34,185 nt of DNA from Actinomycetota bacterium (GTDB lineage Bacteria > Actinomycetota > Acidimicrobiia > Acidimicrobiales > Ilumatobacteraceae): NCBI GenBank assembly GCA_026393475.1, contig JAPLAA010000056.1:1-34185 (forward strand), in the 5' to 3' direction. The position numbers and the translations under genes were made by a program. Position 1 is the first letter of the stretch, and each line of letters begins with the position of its first letter. The notes below the pieces were generated by a model. That model worked only from the letters and a program-made list of their open reading frames with translations. It was not told where the DNA came from and made no database searches. Positions 23,709 to 31,600 of the stretch are shown here, one piece after another.

Positions 23709-23877
23709 CGTGCGCGACACGTCCAGAGGGGAGGGGGCGGACAGGGATGAGAGCCGACGGACCGAGTGTGGCCCACCATCGGCCGTGCGCTCGCCCCGGC
23801 GCCGCCAGACGGTCGGCCGGGGGGCCGTCGACCGTCATGGCGGCCGCCGAACCGCAGCGCCCACGGGTGGGTGCTTC

Positions 23878-23924
23878 GCAAGTGAGGGTGGTTCAGCGGG
23901 GCTGCCTCCCCACCCTCGACTTGC
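23878..23924. repeat. Long stem-loop in the divergent gap 23709-24191
   Basis: GCAAGTGAGGGTGG (23878-23891) pairs with CCACCCTCGACTTGC (23910-23924), 14 pairs with one bulged G, around an 18-base loop. It lies about midway in the 483-base gap between the patatin-fusion and TetR genes. Besides this and the GGTCA repeats, I see no supportable gene in the gap. Confidence 0.5.
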
Positions 23925-24092
23925 ACATCGGGTGATCCGCCCATCTCCCGAAGTTCCCGCGGACCGACGCAAAAGCCCCGATCGCACGCCGACGCCCGTC
24001 GGGTCATCCACCAGGCGCCCCGCTGCGCTCTCCCAAACACACCGGGCCGCCGGGCACGTCCGCCGATCCGCGGGGAGACCCTCCCACGACCA

Positions 24093-24119
24093 GGTCAACG
24101 ACCGGTCAACATCTGGTCA
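24093..24119. promoter_or_regulatory. Three GGTCA direct repeats with 11-base period
   Basis: GGTCA occurs at 24093, 24104 and 24115, exactly one turn apart, about 75-100 bases upstream of the TetR start. The first two extend to GGTCAAC. This resembles an array for a regulator binding one DNA face. Confidence 0.4.
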
Positions 24120-24178
24120 GCGGAGCGTCTGGTGTCAGCCGCGGGCAGCTCGGGGAACGACGCTCCGACGACACGTCG

Positions 24179-24184
24179 TAGTGT
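24179..24184 (+). promoter_or_regulatory. -10-like TAGTGT before the TetR gene
   Basis: TAGTGT lies seven bases before ATG 24192 with no ribosome binding site between, supporting a leaderless transcript and this start rather than the longer open frame from 24132. Confidence 0.4.
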
Positions 24185-24191
24185 TCGGCCG

Positions 24192-24797
24192 ATGGCGAGG
24201 GCCGACGTCCCCAAGAACACCCCGAAGAGCAAGCGGCGTCAGGCCGAGCTCCTCGCCGCGGCACAGCGCGTGTTCGAACGCGAGGGCTACTTCGACACCC
24301 GCGTCGCCGACATCGCCGCCGAAGCGGGCGTCTCCCACGGCACCTTCTACACGTACTTCGACTCCAAGGACGACGTGCTCCACGCCCTGGTCGACGGGAT
24401 CAGCGACGAGCTGTTCGCCGCGGCCTCCGCGCCACCCGACGAACGCACGTCGGCGCTGGACGTCCTCGAGCACGGCATCCGCACGTTCATGCAGGTGTAC
24501 CGCGAACGCGCCGACATGCTCCGCGTGCTCGACCAGGCGACGGCATCCAGCGAGGCCTTCCTCGCGATCCGCACCGGCATCCGCAACCGCTTCCGCGACC
24601 GGGTGGAACGCGTGCTGCGGAGCCACGACGTCGGCCTCGACCCGGTGCACGGCGCCTACGCGCTCGGCGGCATGGTCGAGGACTTCGCGCGAGGCGCCTA
24701 CCAGTTCGGCCTCGACGTCGACGAAGACGTCGCGATCACCACGCTGACCCTGATCTGGGCCCGAGCGGTCGGACTGGCACCGCCACCAAATTCTTGA
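24192..24797 (+). CDS. TetR-family repressor
   Basis: A 201-residue protein. RRQAELLAAAQRVFEREGYFDTRVADIAAEAGVSHGTFYTYFDSKDDVLHAL is a textbook TetR N-terminal helix-turn-helix (residues about 16-65). The C-terminal helical domain (PPDERTSALDVLEHGIRTFMQVYRERADMLRVLDQA onward) would bind the inducer and mediate dimerisation. ATG 24192 is preceded by TAGTGT. Its stop codon lies inside the palindrome 24791-24812 that covers the -35 region of the next gene, so it very probably represses the Rieske oxygenase operon. A hydrophobic aromatic or steroid-like inducer is likely from context. Confidence 0.9.
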   Translation: MARADVPKNTPKSKRRQAELLAAAQRVFEREGYFDTRVADIAAEAGVSHGTFYTYFDSKDDVLHALVDGISDELFAAASAPPDERTSALDVLEHGIRTFMQVYRERADMLRVLDQATASSEAFLAIRTGIRNRFRDRVERVLRSHDVGLDPVHGAYALGGMVEDFARGAYQFGLDVDEDVAITTLTLIWARAVGLAPPPNS

Positions 24798-24812
24798 CGT
24801 AAACGTCAAGAA
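24791..24812. promoter_or_regulatory. Perfect palindromic TetR operator
   Basis: Ten-base arms TTCTTGACGT (24791-24800) and ACGTCAAGAA (24803-24812) around AA. It covers the -35 region of the Rieske promoter and the TetR stop codon, the classic position for repression by the adjacent TetR protein. Confidence 0.85.
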
Positions 24813-24822
24813 TCCATATCGT
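24794..24822 (+). promoter_or_regulatory. Promoter of the Rieske oxygenase gene
   Basis: TTGACG (24794-24799), a 17-base spacer and TATCGT (24817-24822) form a near-consensus sigma-70 promoter. ATG 24829 follows after six bases with no ribosome binding site, so the transcript is probably leaderless. Confidence 0.75.
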
Positions 24823-24828
24823 GCCTGG

Positions 24829-26136
24829 ATGCCGACCGTTTCCGACCACCTCCTCCGGCTCCGCACCGACGTCGAGGGACAGCGGGTGCCGACGGCGCGC
24901 TACACCTCGCGCGACTTCGCCGAGCTCGAGCGCGAACGGCTCTGGAGTCGCGTGTGGCAGTGGGCCTGCCTCGAGGACGAGGTGCTCGCCGTCGGTGCGT
25001 ACTACGAGCACCAGGTGGGCGATCAGTCGTACCTGATCGTGCGCGGCAGCGACGGCACGCTCGGCGCGTTCCACAACGTCTGCATGCACCGCGGCAACAA
25101 GCTCCGCTCCGGCCACGGCACCGCCAAGGAGCTCACCTGCTTCTACCACCGGTGGTCGTGGGACATCGACGGCGTGTTGCACGACGTGCCCGACCGGCAC
25201 ACCTTCCCCACCTTCGACGACGCCTGTTTCGGCCTGCAGCGAGTCCGCGTCGACACGTGGGAGGGGCTGGTCTTCATCAACCCCGACCCCGATGCGCCGG
25301 CGCTCTCCGAGTACCTGGCGCCGCTCACGGAACGCCTCGCCCCGTACCACTTCGGCCGACACGTGTGCACCCGCGGCGCCACCATGCCGATCGCCGCGAA
25401 CTGGAAGACGATCGTCGACGGCTTCCTCGACGTGTACCACCTGCAGGGCGTGCACCCGCAGCTGCTCAAGTTCCTCGACGACGTGAACACCACCTACGAG
25501 GTCCTCGGCCCGCACAGCGCGATGTACATGCCGATGGCGCAGGCCAGCCCCCGCCTCGGCGACACGAGCGAGCAGGTCATCATCGACGAGCTCGCCAAAC
25601 CGGCCGCCGGGTTCCACGGCAAGGTGCTGCGCAAGTCGCCCCACTTCGTGGAGGACGAGCACGGCGCCCGCCTCACCGACGGCGTCACCGTGCGTCAGGC
25701 ACTGCTCGAGGTCGGCCGCCAGGAGCAGCTCGACCACGGCTTCGACTTCGCCGGCCTCACCGACGAACAGATGGTCGACGACCACCACTACTTCTTCTTC
25801 CCCAACACCGTGTGCAACGTGTATGCCGGCCACTTCATCGCCGCCCGCATCCGGCCCCACGCGACCGATCACGAGCGGTGCTTCTTCGACATGTTCATCT
25901 TCAACTGGCTCACCGACGACGAGCGGGCAACGCGACCACCGCGCTCGCTCGTGATCGCCGAGGAGGGCGACAGCGTCGGCCGCGTCCCCGACCAGGACTT
26001 CACGGCCCTTCCGAAAGTGCAGCTCGGCATGCACTCGGCAGGGCTGAGCCACCTGTTCCTCAACTCGCAGGAGATCAGGGTGCAACACTTCCACGAGGTC
26101 GTCGACCACTACGTCTACGGAGGCGCAGCAACATGA
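24829..26136 (+). CDS. Rieske-type ring-hydroxylating oxygenase, alpha subunit
   Basis: A 435-residue protein. The Rieske [2Fe-2S] site is Cys85-M-His87 and Cys104-F-Y-His107 (NVCMHRGNKL and CFYHRWSWDIDG). The catalytic mononuclear iron site is in the segment around Asp201-VYH-LQG-VH (His204 and His209), a clear DxxHxxxxH pattern. These oxygenases hydroxylate aromatic or other ring compounds and need a ferredoxin/reductase, which is not encoded here. ATG 24829 follows a TetR-controlled promoter. The downstream DUF3237 gene overlaps it by four bases (ATGA), so the two are co-translated. The substrate is unknown. Confidence 0.9.
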   Translation: MPTVSDHLLRLRTDVEGQRVPTARYTSRDFAELERERLWSRVWQWACLEDEVLAVGAYYEHQVGDQSYLIVRGSDGTLGAFHNVCMHRGNKLRSGHGTAKELTCFYHRWSWDIDGVLHDVPDRHTFPTFDDACFGLQRVRVDTWEGLVFINPDPDAPALSEYLAPLTERLAPYHFGRHVCTRGATMPIAANWKTIVDGFLDVYHLQGVHPQLLKFLDDVNTTYEVLGPHSAMYMPMAQASPRLGDTSEQVIIDELAKPAAGFHGKVLRKSPHFVEDEHGARLTDGVTVRQALLEVGRQEQLDHGFDFAGLTDEQMVDDHHYFFFPNTVCNVYAGHFIAARIRPHATDHERCFFDMFIFNWLTDDERATRPPRSLVIAEEGDSVGRVPDQDFTALPKVQLGMHSAGLSHLFLNSQEIRVQHFHEVVDHYVYGGAAT

Positions 26137-26558
26137 GCGAGATCACCGAACTCCCCGTCGAGTTCCTGTTCACGATGCACCTCGAACTCGCGGCGCCGGT
26201 CCTGATGCCGTCCGGTCCCCACGGCACCCGCGTGTTCGTCACCGTGCTCAACGGCACCGTGGCCGGCCCGAAGATCACGGGCACCGTCGTGCCGAGCAGC
26301 GGCGCCGACTGGGTGACCGTGCGCGCCGACGGGTACTCCCAGCTCGACGTGCGCCTCCTCATCACCACCGACGACGGCGCCGTGGTCTCGATGCAGTATG
26401 GCGGCATCCTCGACACCGGCCCCGACCGACGGCCGCGCACCGCCCCCGTGTTCCAGTCCTCGCACGAGCGGTACCTCTGGCTCAACAACGTCCAGGGCGT
26501 CGCGATCGGCACGCCGGGGCGCAACGAGGTCACCTATCAGGTCTACGCACTGGCGTGA
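26133..26558 (+). CDS. DUF3237 protein (first of two)
   Basis: A 141-residue protein of the DUF3237 family. VEFLFTMHLELAAPVLMPSGPHGTRVFVTVLNGTVAGPKITGTVVPSSGADWVTVRADGYSQLDVRLLITTDDGAVVSMQYGGI and the close, HERYLWLNNVQGVAIGTPGRNEVTYQVYAL, are typical. The fold is a small beta-barrel; a role with ring-cleavage or oxygenase pathways is inferred from neighbours only. ATG 26133 overlaps the oxygenase stop (ATGA). Confidence 0.85.
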   Translation: MSEITELPVEFLFTMHLELAAPVLMPSGPHGTRVFVTVLNGTVAGPKITGTVVPSSGADWVTVRADGYSQLDVRLLITTDDGAVVSMQYGGILDTGPDRRPRTAPVFQSSHERYLWLNNVQGVAIGTPGRNEVTYQVYALA

Positions 26559-26615
26559 CCGGCACATACTTCGACTCGGCAGGGCTCGGCAGCCGCGACG
26601 TCACCCGTGATCCCG

Positions 26616-26632
26616 TTGACAATTTCTTGACA
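26616..26632 (+). promoter_or_regulatory. Tandem TTGACA elements in an AT-rich patch
   Basis: TTGACA occurs at 26616-26621 and 26627-26632, 11 bases apart, within the only AT-rich stretch of the oxygenase operon. The second, TTCTTGAC, equals eight bases of one operator arm. No convincing -10 is spaced correctly, so it may be a regulator site rather than a promoter. Confidence 0.35.
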
Positions 26633-26662
26633 TATCCCTCGAAAAATCGCACGCTGACGGCC

Positions 26663-27127
26663 GTGACTGTCGGTCAATCGGAGGGGGACGTCGAGACGTC
26701 CACGGGCGAACGCACCACGATCGCGGCCGAGTACCTGTTCACCGTGCACTTCGAACTCACCAAGCCGGTCGTGATGTCCGGCGCACCCGACGGTGGGCGC
26801 CTGTTCATCGGCGTGCTCGACGGCACCGTCAAGGGCCCCCGCGTGAACGGCCGACTCATGCCCTTCGTGGGCACCTCGTGGATCACGCTGCGCGACAACT
26901 CCTTCGCCGACGTCGAGTCGACCGCCGTGATCACCACCGACGATCACGCCACCATCGCCATGCGCAGCACCGGCATCGCGTACAACGGACCCAACCCGTA
27001 CCGACGCCTCGCCGTCCGGTTCGAGTCGGGCCGTGACGACTACCGCTGGCTCAACAACGTGCAGGCGGTCGGTCGGGGCGTGCCCGGACGCGACGAAGCC
27101 ACCTGGGACGTCTTCGCGATCCTCTGA
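26663..27127 (+). CDS. DUF3237 protein (second of two)
   Basis: A 154-residue paralogue of the preceding protein: AAEYLFTVHFELTKPVVMSGAPDGGRLFIGVLDGTVKGPRVNGRLMPFVGTSWITLRDN and DDYRWLNNVQAVGRGVPGRDEATWDVFAI share nearly every landmark. I chose GTG 26663 since codons before it have AT-rich third positions and include the TTGACA elements; the alternative is GTG 26555, which overlaps the previous stop as GTGA and would add 36 unlike residues. Partner of the Rieske enzyme by context. Confidence 0.8.
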   Translation: MTVGQSEGDVETSTGERTTIAAEYLFTVHFELTKPVVMSGAPDGGRLFIGVLDGTVKGPRVNGRLMPFVGTSWITLRDNSFADVESTAVITTDDHATIAMRSTGIAYNGPNPYRRLAVRFESGRDDYRWLNNVQAVGRGVPGRDEATWDVFAIL

Positions 27128-27129
27128 AC

Positions 27130-27173
27130 GCCGTCGGTGCGTCCGGCCGCGACCAGCAACGTCCGGCGACGGC
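27130..27173. terminator. Inverted repeat between convergent genes
   Basis: GCCGTCG (27130-27136) and CGACGGC (27167-27173) flank a GC-rich 30-base loop between the DUF3237 gene and the convergent methyltransferase gene. Weak candidate for a bidirectional terminator. Confidence 0.3.
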
Positions 27174-27181
27174 CGGCCGCG

Positions 27182-28111
27182 TCAGGGCACGATGCCGAGA
27201 CGCACGCGCCACGAGAACGACAACGACTCGTGGCCCACCAACGCCACGGCGATCGCCTCGTCGAACTCGGTGACCCCGAGCTCGTCGTCGGTGAGACCCG
27301 ACCGACGCAACGTCTGATAGCTCCCCTGGCTGCGCATCAGCGCACCGAAGCGCGCAGCTCCGCCGCTCACCGGCTCGTCGAACAGCAACTCGCGCGTGAA
27401 CACGAACCGCCGGCTGGCCCGCATCCGCGCCAGGTGCTCCGACTTCGACCAGCTCTGCACGCCGCCGGGGATCACCCGGTTCCGGTGCGGGTCGTGCAGG
27501 TCGTCGTCGGCGAGCGACGGATCGTCGCGGCTGATGGGACGGCGCAGGACTGCACCCTCCTCGCCGCGGGCCATCCGCGCCTCGAACACACGGATGCGTT
27601 CGTGCAGCACCACCCACGCCTCTTCCGCAGCATGCGAACCCGATACGGGTGGCCAATCCGCGTCGATCGCAGCGAACACACCGCCCGACCGCAGCACACG
27701 GGCCACCTCGGCCAGGGTCGCGACCGGCTCCATCCAGTGCATCGCCTGCACCGCGACGACCACGTCGGCCGAACCGGTCGCGAGCCGCGTGTCGTGGCTG
27801 ACGCCCTCCCGGTACTCGACGTTCGGCAGCGGCGTCGACGCGGCCTGGGCGCGCATGTCGGCATTGGGCTCGACGCCGGTGACCGACGCGGCCCAACCCG
27901 CCGCCCATCGCGTCGACAGGCCCGTCCCGCTGCCGAGGTCGACCACCACCGGGGCCTCGGTGCCGGCATACGACGAGAGCACCGCCCCCAACCGCTGTGG
28001 CGGCGAAGGTCGGTGCTCGTCGTAGAGATCGGCGAAGCCGCTGAAGCGGTCGAGGTTGCCCCGAGCCACCGCCGGCATCGAGCCGTCGTGTTCGTCGTGC
28101 GACCCGGCCAC
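27182..28111 (-). CDS. Class I SAM-dependent methyltransferase
   Basis: A 309-residue protein with the SAM-binding motif VVVDLGSGTGLSTRWA (residues about 55-70), the acidic strand-2 end GVEPN, ADVVVAVQAMHWMEPVATLAEVARVLRSGGVFAAIDADW (motifs II/III), as in UbiE/TAM-type enzymes. GTG 28111 is supported by TAGGGT (28124-28119) seven bases upstream, a leaderless pattern; ATG 28078 (MPAVARG) is an alternative. It lies 48 bases after the PPOX gene and may also be cotranscribed with it. Substrate unknown. Confidence 0.85.
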   Translation of the reverse strand: MAGSHDEHDGSMPAVARGNLDRFSGFADLYDEHRPSPPQRLGAVLSSYAGTEAPVVVDLGSGTGLSTRWAAGWAASVTGVEPNADMRAQAASTPLPNVEYREGVSHDTRLATGSADVVVAVQAMHWMEPVATLAEVARVLRSGGVFAAIDADWPPVSGSHAAEEAWVVLHERIRVFEARMARGEEGAVLRRPISRDDPSLADDDLHDPHRNRVIPGGVQSWSKSEHLARMRASRRFVFTRELLFDEPVSGGAARFGALMRSQGSYQTLRRSGLTDDELGVTEFDEAIAVALVGHESLSFSWRVRLGIVP

Positions 28112-28159
28112 ACCGCCAACCCTAGGTCCGGCGGCGCAACGCCAGGTCGATGGCCCGGC

Positions 28160-28552
28160 TCAGCCCATCTGGGTCGTGTGCGTGGGGAGCACCTTCACCA
28201 CCACGCGGTGATCGGTCGGCTGGTGCCACGGGTACACGTCCTGGTCGAGGTACTTCTTCGCCATCGAGTTGATGAACGCGTTCTCGGGATCGTCGGCGAT
28301 CTCGACGACGGTGCCACGCACCTCGAGGTACCGGTACGCATTGGCGCTGTCGACGATCGACAACGCGACCTCGGGGTTGGCCTGCAGGTTGCGGTACTTC
28401 TGACGACCGGTGGTCTGGCTGAACAGCACGTGCGTGCCGTCCCAACCGAACCACACCGGGTTGTTCTGGGGCTTGCCGTCGGGCCCGATCGTGGCCACGT
28501 GGGCGAGGGCGGTGGAATCGAGCAGATCGGCGTGCGACGAGGGGATGGTCAT
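28160..28552 (-). CDS. PPOX-class (TIGR03618-like) F420- or FMN-dependent oxidoreductase
   Basis: A 130-residue split beta-barrel flavin/F420 protein. ALAHVATIGPDGKPQNNPVWFGWDG and LFSQTTGRQKYRNLQANPEVALSIVD are family landmarks; many actinobacterial members bind F420 and reduce unsaturated bonds. ATG 28552 is preceded by GGAG at eight bases; an open frame to 28663 is a read-through of the structured leader. It is downstream of two large hairpins, suggesting leader-based control. Confidence 0.8.
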   Translation of the reverse strand: MTIPSSHADLLDSTALAHVATIGPDGKPQNNPVWFGWDGTHVLFSQTTGRQKYRNLQANPEVALSIVDSANAYRYLEVRGTVVEIADDPENAFINSMAKKYLDQDVYPWHQPTDHRVVVKVLPTHTTQMG

Positions 28553-28613
28553 GCGACGCTCCAACGCTGCGCAGGGACGCTGCATTCCCGGAGCGGACGA
28601 TCGCACCCCCCTG

Positions 28614-28671
28614 CCGTCGGTGTGATGCGGGCCGACCCGGCAGGGTCGTTGGAAACGCATCACACCGACGG
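28614..28671. repeat. Perfect 16-bp inverted repeat with nested hairpin
   Basis: Arms CCGTCGGTGTGATGCG (28614-28629) and CGCATCACACCGACGG (28656-28671) enclose 26 bases that contain a second perfect hairpin, CGACCC-ggca-GGGTCG (28633-28648). It starts 62 bases upstream of the PPOX start. Operator, RNA leader or mobile remnant cannot be told apart. Confidence 0.75.
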
Positions 28672-28673
28672 AT

Positions 28674-28708
28674 CACGGAACCGGTGCGGGCGGGCGGGCG
28701 GTTCCGTG
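28674..28708. repeat. Second perfect inverted repeat with G-rich loop
   Basis: CACGGAACCG (28674-28683) and CGGTTCCGTG (28699-28708) enclose GTGCGGGCGGGCGGG, which could form a G-quadruplex with the following GTGGGTGGG run. It begins three bases after the 16-bp repeat. Confidence 0.7.
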
Positions 28709-28735
28709 TGTGGGTGGGTGTTGTTGGGTGTGATG

Positions 28736-28759
28736 ACATCGTGCGCCACATCGTGCGCC
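28736..28759. repeat. Adjacent 12-bp direct repeats
   Basis: ACATCGTGCGCC occurs twice in tandem. It completes a repeat-rich 265-base gap between the PPOX and CPBP genes. Confidence 0.7.
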
Positions 28760-28817
28760 CCGAAGGTGGGGACCAGCTGTGGCCGAGGTGAGAGTTCGGT
28801 GAGAGCCCGCTCCTCCG

Positions 28818-29510
28818 TCAGGGGATGGCCTGCGACTGCAGGATCACCCAGTCCCACGCCGCGTGGAACACGATGCACACGACGATCGAGCCGCTCACGC
28901 GGCGCAGGCAGTAGAACGCCGACCCGAGGATCGCGGTCTGGAACACCTGCGCGATCGTCGGGCCGATGTCCTGCCCGAAGAACGCGTTCGGCAGGTGGAA
29001 GAGCCCGAACAGCGCCGACGACACGAGCCACGCCATGCGCTCGTCGGTGAGATGCCGTCCGCCGACCAGCAGGATGCCGCGGAAGCTCAGCTCCTCGGTC
29101 GTGCCCACGAGGGCGACCGTCACCGTCATGCCCACCCAGTACGACGAGGGCAGGTCTTCGATCCCGCGGCCGATCAGCATCCCGACGAACACCACGAACA
29201 TCAGCGCGACCGGTGCGTACATCCAACGCGGCGCCGACCGAGGTGTGTCGCGCAGCACCTGCGGCCACCATCCGGCCCACGTGACGAACGCGATCTGCAT
29301 CGCCAGCACCACCAGCAACGCGATCCAGAACTGGCGCACCCACGGCGTGCCGATCAGCCCGAGGTCGCCGAAGTCGATGAAGTCGTCGCCAGGCACGTAC
29401 TTCACCAGCACCATCCACACGGCGACGTGTGCGGCGAACCACCCCACCAACAGCGGCCACGTCGCCGTGCGGCTCGAAGTGGCGATCGAGGGTCGGGTCA
29501 CGTCGGACAT
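28818..29510 (-). CDS. CPBP (Abi/CaaX-type) intramembrane metalloprotease
   Basis: A 230-residue membrane protein with about six to seven hydrophobic helices. The family motifs are TTEELSFRG (Glu139, Glu140, Arg144), LFGLFHLPNAF (His172) and VFHAAWD (His216, Asp220). Such proteins cleave prenylated or membrane substrates, and some confer bacteriocin self-immunity. ATG 29510 has GGAG six bases upstream. It stands alone on its strand; no bacteriocin gene is seen. Confidence 0.85.
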   Translation of the reverse strand: MSDVTRPSIATSSRTATWPLLVGWFAAHVAVWMVLVKYVPGDDFIDFGDLGLIGTPWVRQFWIALLVVLAMQIAFVTWAGWWPQVLRDTPRSAPRWMYAPVALMFVVFVGMLIGRGIEDLPSSYWVGMTVTVALVGTTEELSFRGILLVGGRHLTDERMAWLVSSALFGLFHLPNAFFGQDIGPTIAQVFQTAILGSAFYCLRRVSGSIVVCIVFHAAWDWVILQSQAIP

Positions 29511-29728
29511 GCTGCTCCGGAGGTCTCGGCGCTGGTGCGCGAATCGCTCGACAGCGTGGCACATCGGGCATCGGCGAGGTCACTCGTTCAGGGGGTCTTC
29601 CAGCGCTGATCAGTGACCTCGAATGCGCTCAGCAGGGCCGCTGTCCACACCGCCACGGGGTGCGTTCGGATCTTGAACGAATCGAGATCTCTCTTGACTC
29701 AAGGCGCGCCGGAACCCGTGCCGATGCC

Positions 29729-31600
29729 GTGGACGTGCTTCGGCGACGGACCTCCCTGCTGATCGTGATCTGCGCGTTCATCGGTCTCGTCGTGTCGGCC
29801 ACCGCAGCGACGAGCTCGGTCGATGCCGCCCTCAGCAGCACCTCGTTCACCGCCGTCGGACCGATCCGGCTCGTCGACACGCGCGAGGCCGGCGCGGCGG
29901 CTCCCGGCGCCGGCTCGGTCGTCGTCGTCCCGGTGCGATCGAAGCCCGGCGTCCCCACCGACGCGATCGCGGCGTCAATCACCATCGTCGCCACCGACGC
30001 GCGAGGGGCCGGGTTCGTCACCGTGTGGGGCGACGGCACCCAGCCCGACACGAGTGCGTTGAACGTCGACCGCGCCGGTCAGACGCGCGCCAACTTCGCG
30101 ATCACACCCATCGGTGCCGACGGCAACATCCGGCTCTACACGCAGGCCGGCACACACCTGGTCGTCGACCTCACCGGCGTCTTCCGCCCGGCCCAGACGG
30201 CGACGTCGGGTCGGCTCGTGCCGCTCGGCCCCGCCCGCCTGCTCGACACCCGGGACAGCTTCGCGCCGCTCGCGCCGCAGGAGGTCCGCACGATCGACGC
30301 GACCACCGTCGGAGTGCCGCCCGACGCATCGGCCGCCGTCGTGTCGTTCACCGCGATCGGACAGCCCGGCTGGTTCGCTGCCTGGCCGGCCGGCACACCC
30401 TGGCCGGGCACCAGCGTGGTCAACACCGAGATCGCCGGCGCACCGGCGACCGCCTCGGCCATCGTGCCGGTCATCGGTGGCCGCTTCGACATCAGCTCCC
30501 TGCGCGGCGGCGACGTCGTGCTCGACGTCAACGGCTACTTCACCGGTGCCGGTGCCACCGAGAGCACCGAGGGCCTGTTCGTGCCCGTCGCCCCGACCCG
30601 TGTGGCCGACACCCGCGGCACCACCGGTTCGCTCGCACCGATCGGGCCGGCCGCCACACTCAACACGGCGGCGTTCCCGTTCAGCGTCACCACCGCCGGC
30701 TCGGTCGCGATCAACATCACCACCGTCGAACCGGTCGACAACGGCTACCTCACCGCCTACCCGACCGGTACCAGTCGGCCGACCGCGGCGGTGTCGAACG
30801 CCCTGAGCCGGCAGGTGCTCGCCGCCGGCACGATCACCCCGGCCTCGGCGCTCGGCGTGAACGTGTACACCCAGTCGCGCACCCACCTGGTGGTCGACAC
30901 GACGGGCTACTTCGTCACGGCCGAACGCGCCGCGCCGCCCACGACGGCGGGCACCCCCGACACGACGCCGGTGTACTCCACGTCGTACAAGTTCAGCGTC
31001 ACCTACAGCGACGGCACGTACGCCCGCTGGAACCCGTGCCAACCGATCCAGGTGAAGGTCAACTTCACCGGCGCCCAGCCGCACGGTCGGGCCGCATTCG
31101 CGAACGCGATCGAGCAGGCTCGACGGGCGACCGGCCTCGATCTCGTGGTCACCGAGGTCACCACGACCCCTGCCCCGGCCAACGGCCAGCTCGTCCTGCG
31201 GTGGGGAACGTCGGCCGACCATTCGTCGCTCACCGGCAGCGTGCTCGGCATCGGTGGCTTCTCCTACGCCCCCGGACAGATCGTGCGCGGCTCGGTGATC
31301 ATCCGCAGCGACCTCGCCTTCACCGGCTCGCACAGCGGCGAGGACATGCTGAGGGGCACCCTCGCCCACGAGATCGGCCATGCCCTCGGCCTGTCGCACG
31401 TGACCGATCCGACACAGCTGATGTATGCCTACGCCAACGGCTACGACAGTTACCAGGCCGGTGACCTCTCGGGTCTCCGCCTGCTCGGCATGCAGCCCGG
31501 TTGCATCCCGTTCCCCGTGACCCGGACCGAGGGCGCCGTCGCGATCCCCGACCCCCCACGTGGATCACGCGGGTCACTGAGGTCCATCGAGGATCACTGA
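29729..31600 (+). CDS. Secreted zinc metalloprotease with three VDTR-type repeats
   Basis: A 623-residue exported protein: VDVLRRRTSLLIVICAFIGLVVSATAA is a signal peptide. Three blocks of about 115 residues follow (beginning VGPIRLVDTR, LGPARLLDTR and VAPTRVADTR, each closing with LVVDxTGxF or VLDVNGYF), a surface-protein repeat known from actinobacteria. Residues about 420-600 are a matrixin-like zincin: AHEIGHALGLSH (His547, Glu548, His551, His557) and the later MYAY Met-turn. GTG 29729 (or 29735) matches the signal peptide; longer open frames upstream are unlike coding. Function is likely extracellular or envelope proteolysis; the substrate is unknown. Confidence 0.85.
   Translation: MDVLRRRTSLLIVICAFIGLVVSATAATSSVDAALSSTSFTAVGPIRLVDTREAGAAAPGAGSVVVVPVRSKPGVPTDAIAASITIVATDARGAGFVTVWGDGTQPDTSALNVDRAGQTRANFAITPIGADGNIRLYTQAGTHLVVDLTGVFRPAQTATSGRLVPLGPARLLDTRDSFAPLAPQEVRTIDATTVGVPPDASAAVVSFTAIGQPGWFAAWPAGTPWPGTSVVNTEIAGAPATASAIVPVIGGRFDISSLRGGDVVLDVNGYFTGAGATESTEGLFVPVAPTRVADTRGTTGSLAPIGPAATLNTAAFPFSVTTAGSVAINITTVEPVDNGYLTAYPTGTSRPTAAVSNALSRQVLAAGTITPASALGVNVYTQSRTHLVVDTTGYFVTAERAAPPTTAGTPDTTPVYSTSYKFSVTYSDGTYARWNPCQPIQVKVNFTGAQPHGRAAFANAIEQARRATGLDLVVTEVTTTPAPANGQLVLRWGTSADHSSLTGSVLGIGGFSYAPGQIVRGSVIIRSDLAFTGSHSGEDMLRGTLAHEIGHALGLSHVTDPTQLMYAYANGYDSYQAGDLSGLRLLGMQPGCIPFPVTRTEGAVAIPDPPRGSRGSLRSIEDH

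Noticed and set aside
23747..23935. 62-codon + strand frame in the divergent gap
   Set aside because: No ribosome binding site or motif, and the stem-loop lies within it.
27137..29050. 637-codon + strand frame
   Set aside because: Antisense to the methyltransferase, PPOX and part of the CPBP genes; no domain.
29429..29728. N-terminal extension of the metalloprotease frame
   Set aside because: The signal peptide begins near 29729; the extension overlaps the CPBP gene on the other strand and is not protein-like.
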